From NCBI GenBank assembly GCA_016718405.1, contig JADKDJ010000004.1, forward strand, positions 1 through 64,000: a stretch of 64,000 nucleotides of DNA. The letters are read 5' to 3'. This document shows, one piece after another, positions 1 to 7,505 of this stretch (the first letter of the stretch is position 1; each line of letters starts with the position of its first letter). The position numbers were made by a program, and so were the translations under genes. The DNA is from Candidatus Rhodoferax odensensis (GTDB lineage: Bacteria; Pseudomonadota; Gammaproteobacteria; Burkholderiales; Burkholderiaceae_C). Under the pieces are notes generated by a model. It was not told where the DNA came from. It was given only the letters and a program-made list of their open reading frames with translations, and did no database searches.

Positions 1-765
1 GACAGAATGGTTGCCAGCGGCGTACGAAATTCATGTGAGGTCATGGCCACGAAGGTTGACTTCAGGGAGTTGACCTCGCGCATCTTGGCGATGACCTGCT
101 GGGATTGCAGTTGCTCGGTGCGCCGGGCTTCCGCGATGATGCCGCTTTGCTGGCGCACCGTCTGCAGCGACTGCGACAACTCCGCCTCCGCGCGCCTGCC
201 AAGGCGCTGAAAGTAGATGAAACACACCGTGAACATGAAGAACGAGGTCAAGAGCCGTTGATCTGCATGTTCAGCGCCATGTCGGCTTCGCTCGCGGCAG
301 TCTGCCCCCATCGGGGCAGCCATGCGGGTCAGCACATCCAGACCCATGTAGACGCCCACCACCCGGGCGATTCCGGCCAGCACTCTGCACGCCGTCACGC
401 CAAACGTAAGATCGGCACCAGAATGACCGACAGAGGGCCATCCGGTAGCCGTCGTTGTGGGTGGAGGCACTGGCGATAAAGGTGATGAGCACTGGTGGCA
501 GAAAGCACAGCAGCATGCGCGAAAGGGTGTAGCGCTTCCCCCGGTTCAACAGCACCACCAGGGAGTACAGGGCTGAACCCGTCAGAATCAGGGCCGCAGA
601 CACGGTATCGGCGCGCCACCACCGGACCAAACCGGCCACCAACATGACCACCGCAATCGAGGCGGCGATCTGGTTGCACAGCGTGATCTTGCGCGCTAAC
701 TCAAAGTCCGCGATGGCTGCGACCCCGGCCCCGGACAACCCACTCCAGATGCGCCGCGCGTTCAC
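1..765 (-). pseudogene. Sensor histidine kinase, N-terminal part, frameshifted and cut by the window edge
   Basis: Reading the minus strand from a GTG near 765, about 110 residues contain three hydrophobic membrane segments. The frame then breaks near 430-400 and is resumed in other frames with another membrane segment, a coiled-coil linker rich in Q, R and E, and, at the very edge of the window, the phosphoacceptor H-box SHEFRTPLATIL. The catalytic ATPase domain would lie before position 1. The H-box matches that of the intact kinase at 11073-14414, so the two are probably paralogues. At least two indels are needed to restore one frame. Either a decayed gene or sequence errors; the neighbouring genes show the same problem. 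Identification as a HisKA kinase is firm; the sensed signal is unknown. Confidence 0.7.
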
Positions 766-875
766 GGCGCGCCTTCAGCGGATGCACAAAAGGAGAGACA
801 CTTCAACCACATGGCGCGAAGTATCGCACCGTGGGCCAGCTTGTGGACGAGCCATGATGGGCATACGCCCCTTAC

Positions 876-1262
876 TCAGACGGCCGAAAGGTTGGCAAAC
901 GGATTGACGATGCGTACGCCGCCGATGACTTCTCCCGTATTCATGTCTTCACTGAAAAGCACACCGCAGCCGATACTGCGTGTTTGATGCAGATCCAGGC
1001 CGACGCGGATGATGGCGGGGTGTGACTGGATCACCTCAAACTGCTCGTACAGATCAAGCTGGGCACGCACCTGCACCGGGTAGCCGGAGCTTTTGAGGGC
1101 AACGTTCGCGGTACTCCTGGAGGACTTGGGTCGACAACGCCGTCGACGCCCCTCACAAAGTCGTTTGCCCGAGAACGGCCAACGCGGCGCGCTGTTTATC
1201 GGCGCATCGCTGGCCTGTGCGTAAACCAGCAACATTGGTATCGATGAGCTGCGCGCGACCAT
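876..1262 (-). pseudogene. PIN-domain toxin (VapC-like), frameshifted and internally deleted
   Basis: A PIN ribonuclease of the VapC type is recognisable in pieces: an N-terminal LIDTNV-type segment followed by YAQASDAP, a middle QVRAQLDLYEQFEVIQ segment, and the C-terminal SEDMNTGEVIGGVRIVNPF. Different frames are needed to join the N-terminal pieces. Between RSIG and CGVLFSEDM about 15 residues are absent; in family members this stretch carries the conserved acidic residue of the FWDALIV motif, so the product would lack part of the active site. It lies directly downstream of the antitoxin remnant, starting a few bases after its stop, as in a normal toxin-antitoxin operon. The family call is good; I regard the gene as non-functional as sequenced. 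Confidence 0.7.
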
Positions 1263-1266
1263 CAGC

Positions 1267-1493
1267 TCAGCGCCCGTTGGCTTCGTCACGATTGAAGCGC
1301 CAATCCCCAGTTGGACCTGGGACTCCAGGCAACGCTGCTCAATTGGGCCCACTGCTGCCCTCGGCGTGGCGCTGCTTACGGTAATTGTTCCAGATAGTCG
1401 CGCACCACCTGATTGAGACTCTTGCCCATCTTTTGGGCGGCTTCGCGGGCACGCTGGGCGACTTGCTCGTCAATGGGAAAGGGTGATGTCCAT
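1267..1493 (-). pseudogene. Ribbon-helix-helix type antitoxin, frameshifted
   Basis: From ATG at 1493, after a GGAG ribosome site, the frame reads MDITLS and then hits a stop because of one extra base near 1474. In the next frame follows DEQVAQRAREAAQKMGKSLN and VVRDYLEQL, the classic amphipathic pattern of VapB-like antitoxins paired with PIN toxins. A second shift near 1380 leads to the C-terminal tail WRFNRDEANGR and a TGA at 1267. The summed length, about 75 residues, matches the family. The gene precedes the PIN toxin remnant and has its own strong promoter, so the pair was a standard type II toxin-antitoxin operon. As written, only a seven-residue peptide would be made. Confidence 0.65.
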
Positions 1494-1519
1494 AGGTGGC
1501 TCCTGCATTGAATTCGCAC

Positions 1520-1548
1520 ATATTATGTACACACTGCAAGTTTGTCAA
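1520..1548 (-). promoter_or_regulatory. Sigma-70 promoter of the toxin-antitoxin remnant
   Basis: On the minus strand TTGACA (1548-1543) is followed after exactly 17 bp by TAATAT (1525-1520), a near-consensus sigma-70 promoter. It sits 26 bp before the antitoxin ATG at 1493. It is one of the best matches to the consensus that I noticed in the window, although the operon it drives is broken. Confidence 0.75.
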
Positions 1549-1764
1549 AACAAGACTCAAATGGGCCCTTATCTGGCACACCCCCTGAGGGCTGGTGTTT
1601 GCCGACCGACGGCGGTCCGCCGACAGCTCACCGCATCTTGCTGACTTGCTCACGGTGACGAATTCCATGTGTCGGATTGATTCAAGACCCCGCCACTCAC
1701 CTGTTTTACAGTTCTGCCTCGTTGATACCTCTCGCCTCGTTGAACACTGACCAAAGACCCCACC

Positions 1765-2156
1765 ATGATCCCTCTGGCACTGTCCACCTGCATCACCACC
1801 ACCAAGATAGAGCAGACCCGGGACTTCTATGTCCGGCATTTCGCAGCCAGGATATCGTTTGACTGTGGCTGGTACATCAATCTGGAGTTTGGAAGCAAAT
1901 CTGCCTCCCTGCAGTTCATGGCACCCCAGCCGGGCCAGCCGCTTTGCAACCCCGCTGGCATGACCTACAACTTCTGCGTGGCCGATGTGGATGCGCAGTT
2001 TCAGACCCGACTACGGCAGGGTTGGCCGCCACCAGCCGCTGGAGGACCACCCATGGAGCGACCGGGGTGTTGCCGTGGAAGACCCCAATGGCATCCCTCT
2101 ACATCTACTCCGAGCGCGAGCCCAGCGCCGAATTCAAGCCGTTCTACAAATCCTGA
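1765..2156 (+). pseudogene. VOC-family (glyoxalase/bleomycin resistance-like) protein, frameshifted
   Basis: ATG at 1765 opens a typical vicinal-oxygen-chelate fold: beta strand, then KIEQTRDFYVRHF, a GWYINLEFG strand and MTYNFCVADVDAQF. Near 2010 the frame moves by one (LEDHPWSDRGVAVEDPNGI continues it) and near 2095 it moves again to end with LYIYSEREPSAEFKPFYKS and a stop at 2156. VOC proteins of this type are small metal-dependent lyases, dioxygenases or binding proteins; the substrate cannot be told here. Because of the shifts the first frame reads through into the DUF1801 gene, creating an apparent fusion that I do not believe. Confidence 0.65.
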
Positions 2157-2160
2157 TCCC

Positions 2161-2514
2161 ATGCCCACCCCACGTGTCACCCAACTGCTTGAAGACATCC
2201 GCGCGCTCGATCAAGGCCGCCATGCACTGGTGCAAGCGCTGCGAAAACACATCCTTGACCTGGGACCCTCGGTGTGCGAGGAGGTGAAGTACGGTGGCCT
2301 GCTGTTCAGCGCAGGCACCCCGCTTTGTGGTGTCTTCGCCTACGCCCGGCATGTCTCGCTGGAGTTTGGCGCGGGCGCGTCCTTGTCAGACCCGCACCAG
2401 GTGCTCGAAGGTGCGGGCAAATTGCGCCGCCACATCAAGCTCACCACCCTACAGGACATTGCCGACAAGCATGTCGCCGACTACTTGGCCCTTGCGCTAC
2501 AGGCAATGGCCTAG
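2161..2514 (+). CDS. DUF1801-like small protein
   Basis: A 117-residue protein from ATG 2161, four bases after the stop of the VOC gene. It carries features of DUF1801 (YdhG-like) proteins: an N-terminal helix pair, the VCEEVKYGGLLFSAGTPLCG strand region, and the segment GAGKLRRHIKLTTLQDI near the C-terminus, where the family has its conserved L/F-R-H-x-K motif. Family members are about 110-150 residues and of unknown biochemical role, often beside VOC or AraC genes, as here. The gene is intact, unlike its neighbours. The function is not known and I assign none. Confidence 0.7.
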   Translation: MPTPRVTQLLEDIRALDQGRHALVQALRKHILDLGPSVCEEVKYGGLLFSAGTPLCGVFAYARHVSLEFGAGASLSDPHQVLEGAGKLRRHIKLTTLQDIADKHVADYLALALQAMA

Positions 2515-2536
2515 GATCGTTCCAGGCGTCGCCCAC

Positions 2537-2657
2537 CTACGCATAGCCCGCCACCGCCGCAACCGCTACCAGTTCCGCAGAGGCCAGCATCGCGCCGGGC
2601 GTGCGCCCCACCAGCGCTGAAACTCCCGCGTCATGTGCGCCTGGTCTGCAAAGCAAG
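2537..2657 (-). pseudogene. C-terminal remnant of an AraC/XylS-family regulator
   Basis: About 40 codons on the minus strand ending at a TAG (2539-2537) read FADQAHMTREFQRWWG and then, after a one-base shift, TPGAMLASAELVAVAAVAGYA. FADQAHMTREFQRWWG is the hallmark of the second helix-turn-helix of AraC-family activators, close to their C-terminus. Nothing of the rest of the protein is found upstream; the homology stops just before the dispersed inverted repeat at 2693-2773. The gene was probably truncated at that repeat. No function expected. Confidence 0.6.
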
Positions 2658-2692
2658 CAGCGTGTCAGACAAATTCGCCAAGGGGAAAAGTG

Positions 2693-2773
2693 CGGTCATT
2701 GCGGACGCGATGAAGCAATCAATGCCCCCTGAATTCATGGATCGCCACGTCGCTTCGCGCCTCGCAATGACGG
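2693..2773. repeat. Imperfect inverted-repeat element (REP/MITE-like) with GTCATTGCG ends
   Basis: The element begins with GTCATTGCG (about 2695) and ends with CGCAATGAC (about 2772). The arms continue imperfectly inwards (CGATGAAGCAATC on the left, GATCGCCACGTCGCTTCG on the right), giving a long stem-loop of about 80 bp. Elements with these CGCAATGAC-type ends are common dispersed repeats in many proteobacterial genomes. It separates the AraC remnant from the repeat-protein gene and probably marks a rearrangement point. Confidence 0.6.
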
Positions 2774-2787
2774 TACCGCGACGTCGG

Positions 2788-3193
2788 TTAGCGGTTCGCA
2801 CCAACGTGTGCGAACTGAGCCGAAGAACCACCCGACCGCCATTGGCGCAGCGGCTCCACCATGGCGGCAATCAACGGGTCGGTGCCGAAATTGGCAGGCA
2901 CGGCGGGGTATGTTGAGGTGGGGCTATGGGCCAGCATCCGATCAAAGCCGCCAATCGTCAGATCAACTTTGGCAACTTGGGCCACCGTGTGCTGGGTGCC
3001 GTTGCGCAGTGGCTCCACCATGGCGGCAATCAACGGGTCGGTGCCGAAGTCGGCGGGAACTGCGGGGGCCGTGGTCACTGGCGTGTGTTTGAGCATGCGC
3101 TCAAAACTCAGGCCACCGGATCGAGGTGGCAGCTTGGGCGCAAGCGCCAAACAAAGCGAGGATGGCTGCAGGCAGAACGTGTGAGCGATTCAT
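2788..3193 (-). pseudogene. Secreted two-repeat HTP-motif protein, copy 1 (one frameshift)
   Basis: ATG at 3193 gives a clear signal peptide (MNRSHVLPAAILALFGACAQA). The frame then breaks near 3120 and the mature part continues one frame away as two tandem repeats of about 45-50 residues. Each has the form F-x-RML-x-H(T/S)P, then AVPA-x-FGTDPLIAAMVEPLR. The DNA of the two repeats shares a nearly identical stretch (about 2850-2890 and 3010-3050). The intact paralogue at 9736-10125 has the same plan, which fixes where the frameshift lies. The upstream promoter (3291-3382) carries the GATACA-box architecture shared by the paralogue. I recognise no described family; role unknown, location predicted periplasmic or extracellular. 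Confidence 0.7.
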
Positions 3194-3290
3194 GATGAGA
3201 CTCTCCAAAAATGATGATGAACAAGGGCTTCTTTGTCCGTCCGGCTCATCGTGGTGTTGGGTGATCACGCCTGCGCCGTTCAGTGCCTCA

Positions 3291-3382
3291 ATGATCGGCG
3301 TGCGAGGTATCAGCAAGATGTCGCGCCAGGGCGTCTTGTAACGGCTGTATCGCCGTAGGCCGCGCGGTGTATCAATTGTTTC
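3291..3382 (-). promoter_or_regulatory. GATACA-box promoter of HTP protein copy 1 (three box pairs)
   Basis: Read on the minus strand: GAAACA-N3-GATACA (3382-3368), 16 bp, GATACA-N3-GTTACA (3351-3337), 14 bp, GACATC-N5-GATACC (3322-3306), 9 bp, then GATCAT (3296-3291) as the likely -10 element. The two proximal pairs match the standard layout of the other sites except that the spacer is 14 rather than 15 bp. The most distal pair is extra and resembles the first pair of the site at 9573. The -10-like GATCAT and its 9-bp distance are identical to those of the paralogous gene at 9736. The gene starts 98 bp downstream. Confidence 0.75.
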
Positions 3383-3409
3383 GGGCGCGCACCTTTGCGG
3401 CCCTCCCGC

Positions 3410-4623
3410 TCACCTGACGACGATGCGCCCAGCGGCCAGGTCGGTCTGGTAGATCTGCGTGTCGCTCAGGAATTTCGGCAGACGTGCCGGGTCGCTCCAC
3501 TCGGGCGACAGGCGCACGCTGATCATGCGCAGCAGGTGCGCGCGGGCACGGTCCGTCAGGCGCGAGGCCACGGCCTGCACGAGTGGTGGCAGCGCTTCGT
3601 CCTCGCGGGCGGTTCGCGCCTGTAGTTCGCTGGCGCGCCAGCGCCCGGCACTGTCGTCCCAGTACAGCATCACGATCTTCAGATTGGGCAGCCCATTTAC
3701 CGAGCTGCTGCCAACGTACTGGTTGGGCTTGAGCGCCAGCGCGATCTCGGGGCGGCGCTGCAGTCCACGTGGTGTGGCTGCGCTCAGTGGCACCTGTGCT
3801 GATCAGGGCGCCACGGTGAGTGTGCCGTTGGCGCGCTCCAGCAAGGCGGCGACTGTGTCGCTACCCGGGTTCGTCGGCGCGCAGGCGTGGCAGGCCAAGT
3901 CCGGCAAGCAGACGCTCATATTCGGCCAAGCGCTGCTTGGTCATCGCGGCCACACGCTGCTCTACGTTGGCCGCTTGCTCAAAGTGCCGCGCCAGCGCGC
4001 CGTGGGCTGCAGCGAGGCGGCGGCAGCGCGCAGCAGGGCCCGCGCTTCGTCCAGGCTGTACTTCTTCTTCCAGGCGACAAGTCCAGCCGCAGGTGCCGCG
4101 CCGGATCGGTGAGCACCACCACCCAGCGGGCCTGCCGCTGTCTTCCATCTCCAGCCAGCGCCAGCGCAAACGCCTTCTCGCTCGCGCTGCGCCAGCGCCG
4201 GCGAGTCGGCGGAAATATTCTGCTCCTGATCGGTGAGTAGTAGCGGTACGCGCGCACCGGGCGCACGGTGTCGGCGTCGGGTGCGGGCAGCGCCGGGTTG
4301 TACAGGGTGATGGTCAGCAGCACCGGATCGCGCAGATAGCCACCCCAGTCGTGGCTCTGGTCCTGCTCCAGGCGAAAAGTGGCGGCGCTGCGGTCGCGTG
4401 CAAAGCGGGGTGCCACCGTGGTCTTGAGTGTGTAGTCGCTCGGCGCCTCGCCCGCATCGACCATGCCCACCAGTTGGAAGCGACCAGGCAACTCGATCGA
4501 GGCCAGGCCCAGCAGATCGATACGCGCCGCCTTTGCGCCCGCTGCCAGGCGGCTGCCCCACAGCGCGAACGACCCCAGCGCTGCCAATACGGCTAACAGC
4601 GATAACCAGGCGGTGTAACGCAT
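3410..4623 (-). pseudogene. Membrane-anchored protein of unknown function, frameshifted several times
   Basis: ATG at 4623 starts MRYTAWLSLLAVLAALGSFA, a signal anchor, followed by a soluble region (IDLLGLASIELPGRFQLVG, then DYTLKTTVAPRFARDRSA and YLRDPVLLTITLYNPALPA). Beyond about 4240 the reading frame changes repeatedly: ISADSPALAQRERE, then AGDGRQRQARWVVVLTDPA, then WKKKYSLDEARALLRAAAAS, then AMTKQRLAEYERLLAGL. The last open piece (3793-3410) contains NLKIVMLYWDDSAGRWRA and ends SDTQIYQTDLAAGRIVVR. Together about 400 codons, third in a minus-strand cluster with 4626-4967 and 4979-5870. I do not recognise the family. A periplasmic protein anchored by its N-terminus is the most that can be said. 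Confidence 0.5.
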
Positions 4624-4625
4624 GG

Positions 4626-4967
4626 TCAACTGGCCCGCGCGCTGCGCAGCGGCCAGCCCAGAGAATGCCTGCACGCACGGCACACCAAGCCCTGGGCCAG
4701 CGGGTAGTGCGCATCGGTGTTGGTCCACGTCTGGACGGCGTTGACCAGTAGATGCGCTGGCAATTCGGCCAGCGGCTGGCCGCTGTCGAGCACCACTTCG
4801 AGCTCAATCTTCGACCACGCCATGGGTGCTGCGGCGAGCACGCGCGCGCCCTGGCACAGCAACGCGTCCAGCGCGGGCGCGAGGTGCGGGCACAGCGCCG
4901 GCGCTGGCCCGGCGGCGGCAAGTGTCGCGTTGGGCTGCGCGCCGGTTTGATGGGTGTTGCGGTCCAC
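4626..4967 (-). CDS. Uncharacterised small protein with two CxxC-like cysteines
   Basis: A 113-residue reading frame from GTG 4967, twelve bases after the stop of the upstream gene, ends with a TGA (4628-4626) two bases before the ATG of the next gene, so the three genes are organised as an operon. The product has an A/P-rich N-terminus, a region CPHLAPALDALLCQGARVLA, then IELEVVLDSGQPLAELPAHL and a cysteine pair VCRACRH near the end. No signal peptide is obvious. The start is uncertain because upstream sequence is also open. No family recognised; treated as real because of its tight fit between its neighbours. Confidence 0.45.
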   Translation of the reverse strand: MDRNTHQTGAQPNATLAAAGPAPALCPHLAPALDALLCQGARVLAAAPMAWSKIELEVVLDSGQPLAELPAHLLVNAVQTWTNTDAHYPLAQGLVCRACRHSLGWPLRSARAS

Positions 4968-4978
4968 GACAGGCCCCG

Positions 4979-5870
4979 CTACTGGGGTTGCAGCAGCTTG
5001 CGCAGGCTGCGGCCATCGTCGTAACGCAGGTCGTCCACGCGCCAGCGCCCGTCCACGCGGCGCAGCACGGCTTGACCACGCGCGCCTGCTTGGCCTCACC
5101 CAGATGGACCGGCACCTGCGCGCTGTTGCCATCGGTCACCGCGCGCCCCATGACAAAACGCGTGGGGTACTCCTGCGTGTCGGTAAAGGGGTCGCCATTG
5201 ATCGCTGGCACCGTGTCGGCCGGTTGCGGCCGCGCAAAGTAGGCAGGCAATGGCGCGCGCCAGCGCCGGGCTCAGAGTGAGGCGCTTGCGCGCCACGGAG
5301 GCCGGGTTAAAACCCATGTCATGGACCAGGTGCACATGCAACAGGTCGCGCACGGCGGCCTCGGGCGAAGATTCGGCCGCGCGGCTGCAGGCGCCAGATC
5401 AGGCCATCGAGCCCAGCAAGGCCTGGTCGGGTGAGAGCAGGTGGTAATCAAAAAACGCCGCCATCGCAGGTGACGCGCAGGCTCAGCAGCGGCAGCACCC
5501 GCACGCCAAGCTGGCGCGCACTGCGCTCGGCGGGTGCCGCAAGGGTGCCCTGGAACAGTCCCTCGGCGGGCGTCAGGGTGTATTCGTACTGTGCGCCGTC
5601 GCAAGCCAGCGGGTGCGGTGCCTTGACCGTGGTGCCACCCAGGTGCACCACCTGCCCCGTCAGGGCAGCCGCTTTGGGCTTGGGCACGCCCGCACTACCC
5701 AGCGAGGTGGGGTGAGGCTGGCCGATGCGCCATTGCTCTGCCGGTTGCACGGGCTCGAAGGCGATGGCACCGCGCGCGGTGGCGGCGACGATCAGCAGCA
5801 ACAGGGCCAGCGCGCGCGCCCGGCGCGGGTTGGGGAATGTCCACGGGCTGCGCTTGTGGTGGCTGGTCAT
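4979..5870 (-). pseudogene. Secreted protein with DUF3828-like C-terminal part, frameshifted
   Basis: ATG at 5870 starts a protein with a hydrophobic signal segment (ARALALLLLIVAATARGAIA) and a first domain with WRIGQPHPTSLGS and RVTCDGGVFDYHLLSPDQAL. After at least two shifts (near 5440 and 5250) the C-terminal half reads LLHVHLVHDMGFNPASVARK, then AYFARPQPADTVPAINGDPF, TDTQEYPTRFVMGRAV, and ends DDLRYDDGRSLRKLLQPQ before a TAG at 4979. The GDPFTDTQ segment and the closing WRVDD pattern resemble DUF3828 periplasmic proteins; this is a family resemblance only. First gene of the minus cluster that runs to 3410. Confidence 0.5.
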
Positions 5871-6159
5871 AGTGCCTCTCTGGCCCGGCTACGCACTCTG
5901 TCGGGTGCCGGGGTGGGGCATTATAGGCAGGGGGTAGGGTTCCAGCGAAGCTCAACGGCCTGCTCGCCTCGTTTTGCGCCTGCGCCTGGGTTCGCAGTCG
6001 CAACACCTGCAAAACCGCGCAGTGCGTGGAAAAGTGCCTCAAGGAGGGCCAGGCTGCAGGTGGCGCGCCCGTGACGGTGCTGCGCTGACTGTGCCCACTG
6101 CTGAATCAGCAATCAGTTTGCACTCCCTGCCGTGCAACCCCGTGCAAGCCGTGGGCGGT
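5871..6159. other. Intergenic stretch between divergent operons
   Basis: No convincing gene is seen here. Small open frames exist on both strands but lack ribosome sites and family resemblance. The stretch must contain the promoter of the minus cluster that starts at 5870, though I cannot point to a clear -35/-10 pair. It leads directly into the GATACA-box promoter at 6160. Confidence 0.5.
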
Positions 6160-6232
6160 GATACACACGCGATACAAAAGCGGCTTTGGGCCGTGCGCCT
6201 GACACAGTGGTGATACAAGGCGGGAACACAAT
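6160..6232 (+). promoter_or_regulatory. GATACA-box promoter of the NG-repeat/ADYC operon
   Basis: GATACA-N5-GATACA (6160-6176), then 24 bp, then GACACA-N5-GATACA (6201-6217), then 9 bp and CACAAT (6227-6232) as a -10-like hexamer. Hexamer starts are at 0, 11, 41 and 52, so both pairs are spaced by one helical turn and the pairs lie about four turns apart. The other sites place them three turns apart. The proximal pair, the 9-bp gap and the -10 match the other five sites. The first gene starts 66 bp further on. Confidence 0.8.
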
Positions 6233-6298
6233 TCTTTCATCGGCAGCACAACAGGATTGCCGGTAAATTTGAAACCAACTTTTAACTGGAGAAACACC

Positions 6299-6649
6299 AT
6301 GAAGACACGCACTCTTGCAAGCCTTGCCCTAACCCTCGCCGCCTTGCTGGCACTGCCCAGCGCGCAAGCTGCATTCATTCCAAACGGCGCGCACCTCAAC
6401 GGACTTTCCCCACAGGGCACTTCCACCAACGGCGGTGGCGAAAACGGATTGAAGATCAACGGCCGCAACCTGAACGGCGGCGGCGAGAACGGCAAGAGCT
6501 TCAACGGCTGGGGCACGAATGGCAAGAACCTGAACGGCGGCGGCGAGAACGGCAAGTCCGCGATGGGCACCCGTTCGAGCCAAACGCCGACCGCAATCAA
6601 AGTTCAATCGATTCAGTTGCCTTCGGGCGAAGTGGTCACCTTGCGCTGA
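6299..6649 (+). CDS. Secreted NGxxx pentapeptide-repeat protein
   Basis: ATG 6299 follows the ribosome site CTGGAG; the protein is 116 residues. Residues 1-25 form a signal peptide ending PSAQAA. From residue 28 to about 90 the chain is an uninterrupted run of thirteen five-residue units, nearly all NGxxx (for example NGRNL NGGGE NGKSF), followed by a short tail ending LPSGEVVTLR. Such runs suggest a pentapeptide-like right-handed solenoid; LNG-type pentapeptide runs are known to me in secreted myxobacterial proteins. The DNA contains a 30-bp exact repeat. First gene after the GATACA-box promoter, with the ADYC-like gene 31 bp downstream, so the two are probably co-transcribed and may act together outside the cytoplasm. 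Function unknown. Confidence 0.8.
   Translation: MKTRTLASLALTLAALLALPSAQAAFIPNGAHLNGLSPQGTSTNGGGENGLKINGRNLNGGGENGKSFNGWGTNGKNLNGGGENGKSAMGTRSSQTPTAIKVQSIQLPSGEVVTLR
6467..6556 (+). repeat. Internal 30-bp exact direct repeat in the NG-repeat gene
   Basis: Positions 6467-6496 and 6527-6556 are identical over 30 bp, exactly 60 bp apart, encoding the NLNGGGENGK unit twice. The codon-level identity points to recent duplication of a 20-residue block inside the gene. Confidence 0.85.
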
Positions 6650-6680
6650 TCGAGCGCCGCTACACAGACTGGGCTGTACC

Positions 6681-7505
6681 ATGCGTCAACGCTTGATTCA
6701 ATGGACCGCTGGCTTGGTGGCCCTGGTCGGTGCCGTTCTGCCGGCACTGGCGCAAGCACCTGCCGCAGCGGCGCTGCGCGCCGATGGCACGCGCTTTGCG
6801 CTGGCCTTGCCGGACGGCCGCATGCTGTATTCAAGTGATCTGGTGGGTGCCACGCTGCGCATGGGTGACGACATGGCCGTTCGGATCGACGCGGTTGCCA
6901 TGGTGAACGACCTGCATGGCAAACCCTTGTGGCAACACCAGTTGTCCGTGGCCGACTCCAGTGGCAGTTGGCACAACGCCTGCACCCCGCACTCCGACGG
7001 CACCAGTACTGCGATGCTGGTACCCGGGCGCGAGCAGGGCGACGGCACCATCGACCACGATGCAACCGCGTTCGCCATCACCTGCACTTCGGGCGCGCAG
7101 GGCAAGTGCTTGCGTTTTGGCTACCGCCCATGGGAGGCCGGCGAGGGCGAGGGCGCCGTTGACCCCCGCGCACGCTACAACGCCTGCATTCGCATGGTGC
7201 GCGCCGACTACGGCGGCGAGGGCCGGCCGTTTACCGAAAACGGCAAACTCATTGACGTATTTGACGACGCCCGCATTCAGGTCGCCGACTTGAGCGCGCA
7301 GCAGGACTTCGAGGCCGGTTGGGGGCCGGCGGGCGCGGTGTGTGTGCGCCATGTGCGGGTCAAGAACAACGTGACCCTGGAACAACTGGAGGCCCACTAC
7401 CCGGCCCTGCGTGGCCGTGTGGGTGTAGTCTGCACCGAAGCGTTCGCCCGTGCCCAAGGCGCGCTGGTGTTCAACCGGTCCGACCCCAGCGGAGCGGCAC
7501 CATGA
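6681..7505 (+). CDS. Secreted ADYC-domain-like protein
   Basis: A 274-residue protein with a signal peptide (cleavage after ALAQA, about residue 25). The mature part is rich in cysteines (HNAC, ITCTSG, GKCLRFGY, YNACIRMV, AVCVRH, VVCTEA), fitting an oxidised extracytoplasmic fold. The segment ACIRMVRADYGGEGRPFTEN followed by GKLIDVFDD is the core of the ADYC domain known from myxobacterial secreted proteins; here the eponymous cysteine is glycine (ADYG). The gene follows the pentapeptide-repeat gene by 31 bp and overlaps the next gene by ATGA, indicating a translationally coupled operon under the 6160 promoter. Biochemical role unknown; the domain call is from memory of the motif. Confidence 0.65.
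   Translation: MRQRLIQWTAGLVALVGAVLPALAQAPAAAALRADGTRFALALPDGRMLYSSDLVGATLRMGDDMAVRIDAVAMVNDLHGKPLWQHQLSVADSSGSWHNACTPHSDGTSTAMLVPGREQGDGTIDHDATAFAITCTSGAQGKCLRFGYRPWEAGEGEGAVDPRARYNACIRMVRADYGGEGRPFTENGKLIDVFDDARIQVADLSAQQDFEAGWGPAGAVCVRHVRVKNNVTLEQLEAHYPALRGRVGVVCTEAFARAQGALVFNRSDPSGAAP

Noticed and set aside
1717..1740. Lone GATACC before the VOC gene
   Set aside because: No partner boxes at the required spacing and no matching -10 hexamer.
1765..2514. An apparent VOC-DUF1801 fusion protein of 249 residues
   Set aside because: The VOC domain is continued in the two other frames between 2010 and 2156 with a normal ending, and DUF1801 has its own ATG at 2161. The fusion is a frameshift artefact.
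6160..6298. Sigma-54 promoter for the secreted-protein operon, as described for some PEP-CTERM systems
   Set aside because: No GG-N10-GC element of the TGGCAC-N5-TTGC kind is seen; the box plus -10 layout fits sigma-70 better.
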